64,000 nt of DNA from Pseudotabrizicola alkalilacus (GTDB taxonomy: Bacteria; Pseudomonadota; Alphaproteobacteria; Rhodobacterales; Rhodobacteraceae), in the NCBI RefSeq assembly GCF_003443995.1, contig NZ_QWEY01000011.1, forward strand, positions 114,491 to 178,490, read 5' to 3'. A program made the translations under genes and the position numbers. Shown one piece after another: positions 53,034-60,832 of the stretch. The notes below the pieces were generated by a model. The model was given only the letters and a program-made list of their open reading frames with translations. It had not been told where the DNA came from and ran no database searches. Each line of letters begins with the position of its first letter. Position 1 is the stretch's first letter.

Positions 53034-53837
53034 CTATTTGCCCTTTTTCTCGGCAGCGAGACTGCGTTTCAGCGCATCCATGATACTGACAACATTGTCC
53101 TTGGGGGCGGCATCGGCACTTGCCTTTGCTTTTGGTGCGCGCTTGCGGCCCTTTTTCTTTGCGGCAATCAGATCCAGCAACCGATCCTGCACCGGGTCTG
53201 TGGCCATGTCGGGTGACCACGGTTTTTTACGCTCGTCAATCAGCGCTTTGACCAGCTTCATCAACTGTGCGTTGGGCTTTTCCGTTCCGGCTTTGTCAAA
53301 ATACTCCGCCTCATCGCGCACCTCATCGCCATAGCGCAGGGTCCATAGCACGATGCCATTGCCCCGCGGTTCCAACATGACCGCGCGCTCGCGGCGGTAG
53401 AGCACCAGCCGGGCAATGCCGACGGTTCCGGTTTCGGCCATGGCGGCACGGATTACGGCAAAAGCCTCTTCACCCACGCGGTCGGCGGGGTTGAGATAAT
53501 GAGGAGTGTCGTACCAGATCCAGCCGATGCTGTCGGCGGGGACAAACATGTCAATATCAATGGTCCGGGTGCTTTCCAGCGCAACCGCATCGATTTCATC
53601 GTCTTCCAGCAGGACATAATCATCCTCGCCGCGCGCGTAGCCCTTTACCTCGTCCTCGTCGGACACGGGTTTGCCGGTAACACTGTCGATATAGCGGCTG
53701 ATGACCCGGTTGCCGGTGTGGGCGTTCATGGTGTGGAAGCGGACCTTTTCGGCCTCGCTTGTGGCAGGGGTCATGGTGACAGGGCAATTGACCAGCGACA
53801 GCTTCAGGTAGCCTTTCCAGAATGGGCGGGGGGCCAT
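53034..53837 (-). CDS. Ku protein, second copy
   Basis: A 267-residue Ku homolog, with MAPRPFWKGYLKLSLVNCPV, VRFHTMNAHTGNRVISRYID and YLNPADRVGEEAFAVIR matching the first Ku in order. The C-terminus is basic (KKKGRKRAPKAKASADA) with a helical extension (VSIMDALKRSLAAEKKGK). It diverges clearly from ku1, suggesting an old duplication and perhaps heterodimer formation. ATG 53837 has GAGG 5 bases upstream; the frame continues open to 54137 but the extra 100 codons look non-coding. Confidence 0.92.
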   Translation of the reverse strand: MAPRPFWKGYLKLSLVNCPVTMTPATSEAEKVRFHTMNAHTGNRVISRYIDSVTGKPVSDEDEVKGYARGEDDYVLLEDDEIDAVALESTRTIDIDMFVPADSIGWIWYDTPHYLNPADRVGEEAFAVIRAAMAETGTVGIARLVLYRRERAVMLEPRGNGIVLWTLRYGDEVRDEAEYFDKAGTEKPNAQLMKLVKALIDERKKPWSPDMATDPVQDRLLDLIAAKKKGRKRAPKAKASADAAPKDNVVSIMDALKRSLAAEKKGK

Positions 53838-53939
53838 CTGCGCCTCACCAACTGGTGTGCGTGATGATCCGGAGCGCATGATTGCGATCATCGGATTTTG
53901 GAGGTCTGGCCATGTCTCATCCTCTGGTATGCTGCCACA

Positions 53940-53964
53940 AACCCCAAAGCGGGCCATTTGTTCC
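53940..53964 (-). promoter_or_regulatory. EcfG-like promoter upstream of ku2
   Basis: On the minus strand GGAAC (53964-53960), 16 bases, then GGTT (53943-53940) resembles GGAAC-N16/17-CGTT. It would leave a leader of about 95 bases before the ATG at 53837. Confidence 0.4.
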
Positions 53965-54133
53965 AGACGCATCTGCCGGTCTGGCCAACGCGGTAATCCT
54001 GTGGGGCGCAACCAGACCTGATCAGCGCGGCGTTTGCAGGCGCTGACCGCGATGGGTCCAGCAAGCGGCTTGAGGCTTTTCAAGGGCGCCTTGGGAAGGA
54101 TGACTTTGTGTGCCTGTCGCCGCAGCTCTCTGA

Positions 54134-55165
54134 TCAATCCAGTCGCGCCTGCAGGGTGAACTGTACCCCCTCCGGCGCGAAGTCCAGTTTGGCCTCGCCG
54201 CGGAATTCATGGCTCAGGGATGTCTCGATCAGCTCACGCCCGAAGCCGCTGGTTTCGGGCGGGGTGACGGGCGGACCGCCTTCCTCGCTCCAGACCAGTT
54301 GAAACTGGCCTTTGGACTGGCGCCACTCAATCCAGACCCGTCCCGTGGCATTCGACCATGCCCCGTATTTCTGTGCGTTGGTGGCGAGTTCCCCCAAAGC
54401 CAGGCTCAGCGCAAAGACCTGCTCTGCCTCCAGTGTTACGGTCGGGCCCTGCATGACAAGCCGCTCGTCCTGCAGGTTCCCGGCCAGAGCATCGGCAATC
54501 AGAGTGCGGATCTCCAACGTGCCGCCAGTGTCTTCCAGCAGCGCGCGTTGGGCCTGATCCAGCTGTTGCAAACGGTTGATTGCAGCATCCAGCGCCTCTT
54601 TTGGCGAAGCCGCGCGTCGGAATGTCAGCCGCACGATGGCAATGGCCTTGGCATAGGCATTCTTGATACGGTGCCGCAATTCTCCGTTCAGCAGGTGAAT
54701 GCGACGTTCGGCCAGCATCTCGCCGGTGGTTTCAATCACGGTATCCATGAAACCACAGATCCGGCCCGTCTCATCCGCGACCGGGCTGTAGCAGAACGTG
54801 AACCAGCCTTCGCGCAGGCCGTCACCCCGGTCAACCATCAGCGCAAAGTTCTTGATAAAGATCGATTGCCCCTCCAGCGCGCTTTGAGCAAAGGGGCCAA
54901 TCTCGTCCCAGGCTTCGGCCCAGATACGACTGAACGGCTGACCCAGACAGAACGCTTTTTGTCCAAGGATCGGGATAAAGGCATCATTGTAAATGGTGAT
55001 CATCTCAGGCCCCCAGCACAGGCACTTGGGAAACCTGGACCGGAGAATCAGATCGACCGTGATTTTCAGCGCAACGGGCCATTGGTCCTGCGCGCCAAGC
55101 GGTGTCCGGCTCCAGTCAAAGGTCCGGACTTGATCAGCCATTGACCAGTCATGTTCCGTATCCAT
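54134..55165 (-). CDS. HWE-family sensor histidine kinase with N-terminal PAS-like domain
   Basis: A 343-residue soluble histidine kinase. Residues about 15-145 form a PAS-like sensor. The phospho-acceptor region is LLNGELRHRIKNAYA with His165; the N-box is ELATNAQKYGAWS (259-271) and the HWE-type WIEWR motif is at 278-282. There is no transmembrane segment, so it senses an internal signal. HWE kinases often feed the alphaproteobacterial general stress response through PhyR. ATG 55165 is supported by the start of the PAS-like domain; much longer readings upstream are antisense to topIB. Confidence 0.87.
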   Translation of the reverse strand: MDTEHDWSMADQVRTFDWSRTPLGAQDQWPVALKITVDLILRSRFPKCLCWGPEMITIYNDAFIPILGQKAFCLGQPFSRIWAEAWDEIGPFAQSALEGQSIFIKNFALMVDRGDGLREGWFTFCYSPVADETGRICGFMDTVIETTGEMLAERRIHLLNGELRHRIKNAYAKAIAIVRLTFRRAASPKEALDAAINRLQQLDQAQRALLEDTGGTLEIRTLIADALAGNLQDERLVMQGPTVTLEAEQVFALSLALGELATNAQKYGAWSNATGRVWIEWRQSKGQFQLVWSEEGGPPVTPPETSGFGRELIETSLSHEFRGEAKLDFAPEGVQFTLQARLD

Positions 55166-55212
55166 GTCTCTGGCTTGACCTTTCCGACGCCTGATGAGGC
55201 AAAAGAACCAAA

Positions 55213-55224
55213 TTTCAGCTGAAA
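55213..55224. promoter_or_regulatory. Perfect palindrome between kinase and topoisomerase genes
   Basis: TTTCAGCTGAAA is a perfect 12-bp inverted repeat in the 240-bp divergent region. It may be a regulator-binding site for either gene; the protein that would bind it is not evident. Confidence 0.35.
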
Positions 55225-55346
55225 AGATGCCAATGAAACCGTGGGTTGTGCAAGTGCAATTTGAGTGCCGGGCAGCCGATTGGCTGCATCGCAGCACTTG
55301 GCTTGGGTGTTTTGCACAGCAAGGGAGCATCGGCAGCACTCTGGCC

Positions 55347-55372
55347 GGAACCTGTCGGCTTGCCTGTGTGTT
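55347..55372 (+). promoter_or_regulatory. EcfG-like promoter upstream of topoisomerase IB
   Basis: GGAAC (55347-55351), 17 bases, then TGTT (55369-55372) matches GGAAC-N16/17-CGTT with one mismatch. It lies 33 bases before the ATG at 55406, a sensible distance. Confidence 0.45.
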
Positions 55373-55405
55373 CTCTCCGGCGCACCGCATCGTCTTGGAG
55401 CCATC

Positions 55406-56407
55406 ATGGCAAACAGCCTTGTCTACGTCTCGGACCAGGATCCCGGCATTCGCCGCAAAAGGGCAGGCCGGGGTTTCAGCTATGTCGGCCCCGATGGTCG
55501 CTGCCTGACCGGAGCCGCGCGGCGGCGGGTTGAAAAGCTGGGGGTGCCGCCAGCCTATAGCGATGTCTGGATCTGCCTGACTGAAGATGGCCATCTGCAG
55601 GCGACGGGGCGCGACGCACGGGGGCGCAAGCAGTACCGCTATCACCCGGACTGGCAGTCGGCGCAGGCAAGCACCAAATATGCCGGACTGATCACCTTTG
55701 CCATGGCTTTGCCAGCCTTGCGTGCGCGTCTGACCCGCGACCTGCGCCACGCCCCCGGCGGGCGTGATTTCACGGTGGCGGCGCTGGTTCTGCTGCTGGA
55801 TCGCAGCTTTCTGCGGATCGGCAATCCTGAGTATGCAGTGCAGAACGCGTCGTTCGGCGCAACCACGCTGTTGCGGCGGCATGTGCGGATCGGCAAAGAC
55901 AGGGTGCATCTGGACTTTACGGCGAAGGGCGGCAAAAGACTGCGGCAGGTGTTGCGCGACCAAAAGTTGCACAGGGTCTTGCAGACGGTGGGGGATCTGC
56001 CGGGACGCCAGCTTTTCACCTATGTCGATGCCGATGGTGCGCCGCGCCCGGTCACCTCGGGCGAAGTGAATGACTGGCTTGCCACAGTGATGGGCGAGGG
56101 AGTCACAGCCAAGGCCTTTCGGACATGGGGCGGCACGCTGGCCGCCTATACCTATGCCGAAACCCTGCCACCAGAGACCCGCCTGACGGTAAAGGCCATG
56201 GCACAGGCGGCCTCGGACGTTCTGCACAATACCCCGGCGATCTGCCGCAGTTCCTATGTTCATCCGGCGGTGCTGGAGCTTGCGGCGCTGGAGCCGGCAG
56301 AGCGTCAACGGACGCTTGCCACAGTGCTGCCGACCGGGTTACGGGGATTGCGCGCAGATGAACAACGGCTGCTGTCGTTTCTGCAATCAACCGAAAAGAA
56401 CCGGTGA
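55406..56407 (+). CDS. DNA topoisomerase IB
   Basis: A 333-residue type IB topoisomerase that relaxes supercoils through a 3'-phosphotyrosine. The N-terminal GRGFSYVGPDGRCLTG and KQYRYHPDWQ regions, the catalytic-core RIGNPEYA, the Lys-containing TAKGGKRLR, FRTWGGTLAA, and the active Tyr284 in ICRSSYVHPAV are all present. ATG 55406 has GGAG 6 bases upstream. In alphaproteobacteria such genes are often part of the general stress response, in line with the upstream GGAAC-type promoter. Confidence 0.93.
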   Translation: MANSLVYVSDQDPGIRRKRAGRGFSYVGPDGRCLTGAARRRVEKLGVPPAYSDVWICLTEDGHLQATGRDARGRKQYRYHPDWQSAQASTKYAGLITFAMALPALRARLTRDLRHAPGGRDFTVAALVLLLDRSFLRIGNPEYAVQNASFGATTLLRRHVRIGKDRVHLDFTAKGGKRLRQVLRDQKLHRVLQTVGDLPGRQLFTYVDADGAPRPVTSGEVNDWLATVMGEGVTAKAFRTWGGTLAAYTYAETLPPETRLTVKAMAQAASDVLHNTPAICRSSYVHPAVLELAALEPAERQRTLATVLPTGLRGLRADEQRLLSFLQSTEKNR

Positions 56408-56469
56408 TCTTCTGGCCCTGAGCGCTGTTGCGTCCGGGGCCGCCCGGGCGACTGCTTCCGATGCTTTCG

Positions 56470-57426
56470 TCACGGTCGCGCCACGGCTTTGATCTGGTTC
56501 CACCAATACGCCAGACCCAACCGCGTCACGGTTTGCGCGCGCAACGCCGGCGTGTCCTGATATGGCGCAAGCGCCTCGCGCCACGCAAGCAGCTTCTCGG
56601 TCGTCAGGCTTTTGCTCTGCCAGTCGTCGACAAACGCCACAGGCAGCTGAGAATAGGCTTTGTAGATTCCTGTCTTGCGGACAATCGGGATCGCGCCAGA
56701 CAGGATTGCCTGCCAGGCTTTGGGAGAGGGATCAAGCCCACCGCCTTCGGCGCACAGCACAAACGCATGCGAGCGCATAAGGGCGAGAAATTCGGGCTCG
56801 GGCAATTCGCTGTCAGGCACGGTGCAGAACGATGTCCAGTCGCTCTGCGCCCGTTCTGTCACCTCGCGGCGCAATTTCCATTGTGCTCCGTTTCGAACCC
56901 GATGACCGCACAGAACTTTCAGCGGGCGGCTGTGCAAGGGCGGGTGGCTGACGGGGGGAAGGGCTGACGGCACGCCATCGGGATATACCATGCCGGTGGG
57001 CAGTGGCGAAAACTGAGGATTGCTGTCGTCTTCAAGGTTTTCGGCAAACCAGCGTATCAGCAGCGGATGTCCGAGGATCGTCGCGATCATCTGCTGTTCC
57101 GCGGCACTGTAAGCGCGCCAGCGCCGGTCGCATTGCCGTGGCAGAGTGCAGTCTTCGGAGCCCGAGACAAGCACAAATGGCATACGCAGGCCGGGGAGTA
57201 CTTCGGTCGCAAAATGGGCCAGGGCAGCAAAAGGATTGCGGAGCGACAGAAAGATGTGGCGTGGCGTGTCCGTTAGGCGTGTCCGCTGAAGATCCGTCAA
57301 CGGGGGCTGGGCATCGCTGAGCAGCACCCAGTCACATTGCGCGGCAATGCCGGTGATGGCATAGGCATTCGCGCCCTGACGCTTTGGGAACAGGCGCAGG
57401 GATTGGAATGCTGCCAAGTCGGTCAT
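56470..57426 (-). CDS. Exostosin/glycosyltransferase-like protein
   Basis: A 318-residue protein whose C-terminal half has the exostosin-type donor-binding segment SHAFVLCAEGGGLDPSPKAWQAILSGAIPIV. The N-terminal half is variable. It likely transfers or polymerises a sugar at the inner membrane or in the cytoplasm. Its start overlaps the sulfotransferase stop by 4 bases, so both probably decorate the same glycan. The sugar is unknown. Confidence 0.65.
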   Translation of the reverse strand: MTDLAAFQSLRLFPKRQGANAYAITGIAAQCDWVLLSDAQPPLTDLQRTRLTDTPRHIFLSLRNPFAALAHFATEVLPGLRMPFVLVSGSEDCTLPRQCDRRWRAYSAAEQQMIATILGHPLLIRWFAENLEDDSNPQFSPLPTGMVYPDGVPSALPPVSHPPLHSRPLKVLCGHRVRNGAQWKLRREVTERAQSDWTSFCTVPDSELPEPEFLALMRSHAFVLCAEGGGLDPSPKAWQAILSGAIPIVRKTGIYKAYSQLPVAFVDDWQSKSLTTEKLLAWREALAPYQDTPALRAQTVTRLGLAYWWNQIKAVARP

Positions 57427-58160
57427 CCGACAGAAAACGCGGGGTCCACCCCGAGGTCTGCCAGCAGATCCCGGCTGCGCTGCAAGAGTTGCTGGTAAAT
57501 GTCCTGCGCCGCTGCGGGCAAAGGCGCATCCGGCTGGCTTGTATTGCGCCGCAGATGCGTTTCAAAAAACGAGAACGGCGTTTCAGGTGGTGTCAGTCCG
57601 AGCCGAACCGCCAGCCCCCGCAAGACGGCGTTGTAGCATTCTGCAGTCCAGTCAAAGCATAGCAGCGGCACAGGATGGCTTTCCATGACCCGCAAAAGGC
57701 GCTGGTTATAGGCCGTCCAGAGGTTGATACCCTTTTCGATCTCAAACCCGTTGCGGGTCTGCAGCGACTGAGCAACCGCAAGCGGATGCCTGAAGGTGCC
57801 GACAAGCTGCGGTGCAGGAAGTCCTTGCAGCCAGCCCTCCAGAACCAGAAGCGTCCGCGGGTCTTTGAAGCCCCACAGCGGGTATTCCGCGTACTCGGCA
57901 ATCAGCCGGTCCCGCCATTCCAACTGCTCTGTCGACCAGTCGCAAACGCCTGCGGGCGGCGTGTCCCAGGTGGCCCCGTTGGCGATCAGAACCGCGTTAT
58001 TGAGATCCATGATGCTCAGGCTCTCGCGGTTTCCCTTTGGATTGGTATGGCGCTTGCGGTCCACATTCCCAAGGGCGAGGCCCGCTTCTTCCAGGCTGCC
58101 CGTCAGACAGCTCGTACCGCTGCGGTGCATACCAAGGACCACAACTGTCGAGAATGTCAT
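57423..58160 (-). CDS. Sulfotransferase-family protein (first copy)
   Basis: A 245-residue PAPS-dependent sulfotransferase-like protein. The 5'-phosphosulfate loop GMHRSGTSCLTGSLEEAGL begins at residue 10, and the 3'-phosphate region FRHPLAVAQSL follows near the middle, with WTAYNQRLL further on. It should sulfate a hydroxyl or amine on a polysaccharide or small molecule. It pairs with the exostosin-like gene downstream, and its leader holds a two-tier stem-loop at 58187-58226. Confidence 0.8.
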   Translation of the reverse strand: MTFSTVVVLGMHRSGTSCLTGSLEEAGLALGNVDRKRHTNPKGNRESLSIMDLNNAVLIANGATWDTPPAGVCDWSTEQLEWRDRLIAEYAEYPLWGFKDPRTLLVLEGWLQGLPAPQLVGTFRHPLAVAQSLQTRNGFEIEKGINLWTAYNQRLLRVMESHPVPLLCFDWTAECYNAVLRGLAVRLGLTPPETPFSFFETHLRRNTSQPDAPLPAAAQDIYQQLLQRSRDLLADLGVDPAFSVG

Positions 58161-58186
58161 TTATACTATCATTATTGCCAGAATTG

Positions 58187-58226
58187 CCTTGCTACATCAT
58201 GCCCGCCTTCTGTCGGGCAGGCAAGG
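58187..58226 (-). promoter_or_regulatory. Two-tier stem-loop in the leader of the first sulfotransferase gene
   Basis: CCTTGC (58187-58192) pairs with GCAAGG (58221-58226), and inside it TGCCCG (58200-58205) pairs with CGGGCA (58214-58219). The structure ends 27 bases upstream of the ATG at 58160. It could be a transcript-stability or attenuation element; no known riboswitch is recognised. Confidence 0.35.
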
Positions 58227-58388
58227 GCGTGCGTTTGAACGCGAACAAGGCGCAGGGCCTGCTTGCTCCCCCATTTGGAAAAGCGTCGTGCCCGTTGCCA
58301 TTATTTTGCCGCACTACTTAACTATAAATTGAAATGACATCCACTATACCTTCCCTGATTGAGCGCCACTGCGAGGATCGTTGAAGAG

Positions 58389-59567
58389 ATGATTGCTTTT
58401 GTTGCCATCGGCATTCTGGCCGGAACCCTTAGCTTTGCAATCGCCCTCATTCTGGGCGCATCCTTCTGGTTTGCGCTTTTGCTCTACAGTCTGGTTGGGG
58501 CGGCCTCGGTGCTGGGTGCAGCTGTGATCTACGTGTTCAGGGGCAAACGCGGGTCGCGCGGCGCAGACACCTGGCAAGATGTGCCGCTCGCTGAGAATGA
58601 CGGGCCGTCCGTTCCCGAGCCGGAGCTGCCTGCGGCCTATCTGGCACAACGGGGGATGCGGATTCTGGCTGTTGATGATGACCCGATCATCCTTGGGCTG
58701 ATTCCCAGAATCGCGGCAGAGATCGGGTGCTCGGACACAACGATTTCAAGTTCTGGTGCGCAGGCGCTGTCGTTTCTGGAACAGTCTTCCAGACCTTTTG
58801 ATTGCCTGTTGCTGGATATCAACATGCCGGGGATGGACGGGATCGAACTTTGTGGCCGTATACGCCGCATCCCTGCCTATCGGGATACCCCGATCATCAT
58901 GCTGACGGCGATGCAGGATTTTGACTTCCTTGACCGTGCATTCCGGGCCGGTGCGTCGGATTACATCACCAAACCATTTGATGTCATCGCCTTCGGCACC
59001 TGTCTGCGGAATGTTCAGGACAGGATCCTGCTCGATCAGGTCGATACACCGGTGAAAGACGCGGGTATCGGGGATGCGGGCTGGACTGTGCCGGCGCCGG
59101 GTTCGCTGCCGGGCGTTGAATCGCTGATCGAGCATGAGGCGCTGCAGAACTATCTGGTCCGCCTGTCGGGCGTGGCTCTGTCACAGGCCTATGTCATGGC
59201 TGTTGAAGTTCAGCATCCTGCCGGATTGATGGATGCCCCGGTCGCACTCGCGCCCGTGGTGGTTGCGATCAACAACCTCTTTACCAAACAGCCCTGTGTC
59301 ATGTCTTACATCGGGGATGGACGGTTTGTTCTGGTGTCCAGCGGGGTAAATCTGCCTGACTCTGCTGGCCTTGAACGCGCTATCGAAGATGAACTGCACG
59401 GGATGGGTGGCTTTGGCGATGCGGTGGCCGACAGCGGGGTTACGGTTTCCGTGGGTCTTGCGGTGCGGCCCGGACGCGACCGGACGCATCGCGCAAAGCT
59501 TGCCATCGAAAACGCGCTCTTTGTTTCAGGTCACCATCCGTCTGTCAGCAAAGTGGCGCGGGGCTAA
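58389..59567 (+). CDS. Membrane-anchored response regulator with degenerate GGDEF-like domain
   Basis: A 392-residue protein with an unusual order. Two hydrophobic helices (residues about 2-50) are followed by a receiver domain (about 90-210; RILAVDDDPIILG, phospho-Asp143 in LLLDINMPGMDG, and YITKPFD). The C-terminal domain (about 240-375) resembles GGDEF, but the signature is YIGDGRFVLVSS, so diguanylate cyclase activity is unlikely. It is transcribed opposite to the sulfotransferase genes on either side. ATG 58389 is chosen for the helix start; TTG 58359 is possible. No partner kinase is adjacent. Confidence 0.8.
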   Translation: MIAFVAIGILAGTLSFAIALILGASFWFALLLYSLVGAASVLGAAVIYVFRGKRGSRGADTWQDVPLAENDGPSVPEPELPAAYLAQRGMRILAVDDDPIILGLIPRIAAEIGCSDTTISSSGAQALSFLEQSSRPFDCLLLDINMPGMDGIELCGRIRRIPAYRDTPIIMLTAMQDFDFLDRAFRAGASDYITKPFDVIAFGTCLRNVQDRILLDQVDTPVKDAGIGDAGWTVPAPGSLPGVESLIEHEALQNYLVRLSGVALSQAYVMAVEVQHPAGLMDAPVALAPVVVAINNLFTKQPCVMSYIGDGRFVLVSSGVNLPDSAGLERAIEDELHGMGGFGDAVADSGVTVSVGLAVRPGRDRTHRAKLAIENALFVSGHHPSVSKVARG

Positions 59568-59625
59568 GGGCGTCTGGGCCCAAAGCGCGCAGAAAGCAGA
59601 TCATTGGTTGGGGTTACCCTTGCCG

Positions 59626-60528
59626 TCAAGGATCATGAAACGCCAACACATCTGTCTGAACCGCACGGGCCGCCGCAAGCGCTTCAGCGGGAAAAAGGGA
59701 CAGGTCATGATCCTGACTGCGGCCGATGTTTGTCGGGCGCAGCAGATCCGCAGGCGGGGCGCACAGCGTTCTGAGGCCAACGAAATCGTGCAGGCGCTGC
59801 CAGTACCGCTCAGGCTTTCTGCAATACTCTTCGTATGAGATAATCAGGAAACGGTCGCCCATATGCGCGGCTCCGTAATCAAGGGCGGCACGGTTGGCCG
59901 CTGTCCAGTAGCGCAGCTGGTGGAGTGGCAGGGGTGTGTCTGTGTCTTGTGAAAGCCCGTAAAGGTGGGCCCAGTGCCGGGCCTGCCAGGTGTTGTTGCT
60001 GAATGCCATGTCAAGCCCGTCGCGGACAACATGGATATAGCGAATCCGAGGAAACCGGGCGGCAAGTTGCGGCAGAAAGATATGTGTGTTCGGCTCTTTC
60101 CAGCCCCATAAGGAACTTGCTGCAAAGTCTGCCGGCCCGCTGTTCAACAGGCTGTCGGCGTCTTCAACTCTTGCCCCACATTGCCACGCCCCAAGTGGTG
60201 GCAATTCGGCGCGCAGCTGCTGTAAGAGCGCGCGTTCGTCCGGCGTCAGGGTATCTCGCAAACCGATGGTCATGGCCCGCACGAACAGATCAGCCGCCTG
60301 AGTCACCTCTCTGGCGTCAGGGGCTGTACAGCTCCATGCGGCACGTTTGAAAAGCACCGTGAACCAAAGATTGTCGAGCGAAGTATTTATACGTGCACCA
60401 AGCGCAATTCCAGCGGCCTGCAATGTGGCGGCAAAGACCCGTGTGCCCGACCCTCCCAATCCACCGATGGCCACCAGAGGGGACGAAACTGAGGCACTGG
60501 TCACTTTTTCAGACCACGGGATAGACAT
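59626..60528 (-). CDS. Sulfotransferase-family protein (second copy)
   Basis: A 300-residue sulfotransferase-like protein with a 5'-PSB loop LVAIGGLGGSGTRVFA and a 3'-phosphate-binding segment HVVRDGLDMAFSNNTW. It is not closely similar to the copy at 57423-58160, so the two may sulfate different positions. Its start overlaps the small upstream gene by 20 bases. It belongs to the operon with the carbamoyltransferase and SGNH-type genes. Confidence 0.78.
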   Translation of the reverse strand: MSIPWSEKVTSASVSSPLVAIGGLGGSGTRVFAATLQAAGIALGARINTSLDNLWFTVLFKRAAWSCTAPDAREVTQAADLFVRAMTIGLRDTLTPDERALLQQLRAELPPLGAWQCGARVEDADSLLNSGPADFAASSLWGWKEPNTHIFLPQLAARFPRIRYIHVVRDGLDMAFSNNTWQARHWAHLYGLSQDTDTPLPLHQLRYWTAANRAALDYGAAHMGDRFLIISYEEYCRKPERYWQRLHDFVGLRTLCAPPADLLRPTNIGRSQDHDLSLFPAEALAAARAVQTDVLAFHDP

Positions 60529-60832
60529 ATTGCGTCAGCCGGGGCGCTGACCCCGGTGCGGCTTTGATGTCCAGCGTGCCGTTCTGCAATGCAAGGTCAA
60601 GCGCAGTCAGCAAGCTGGCCATGCCAGGATCATCGTTGGTTTGTGCCCTAGCCGCCATTGTGGTCAGCAGATTTCCGTCCTTGCCATAAACATCGGCGAA
60701 GCTTTGCTGTGGCGAATCCAGCGCCGTCATCGGCGACAAAAGGCCCTGAGCGTCGGGTGCGGCCCCCGACCCTGCAGCTTCGAGCAGGGTCATGAAGCGT
60801 TGCAGAAATTCGGCATGTTCAATCGGCGGCAA
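60509..60832 (-). CDS. Small hypothetical protein between carbamoyltransferase and sulfotransferase
   Basis: A 107-residue reading frame if it starts at TTG 60832, which has GGGAG 8 bases upstream and overlaps the carbamoyltransferase stop by 14 bases; ATG 60793 would give 94 residues. The product is rich in Ala, Leu and Pro and has no cysteine, signal peptide or membrane segment. I recognise no family. Tight overlap on both sides supports a real, coupled gene; its function is unknown. Confidence 0.55.
   Translation of the reverse strand: MPPIEHAEFLQRFMTLLEAAGSGAAPDAQGLLSPMTALDSPQQSFADVYGKDGNLLTTMAARAQTNDDPGMASLLTALDLALQNGTLDIKAAPGSAPRLTQYVYPVV

Noticed and set aside
53838..54137. 100-codon upstream extension of ku2
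   Set aside because: Ku proteins start at the MAPR-type segment, which has its own ribosome-binding site; the extension resembles nothing known and spans the putative promoter.
55166..56308. In-frame 381-codon upstream extension of the HWE kinase
   Set aside because: It runs antisense through topIB and has unnatural composition; the PAS-like domain begins at the ATG at 55165.
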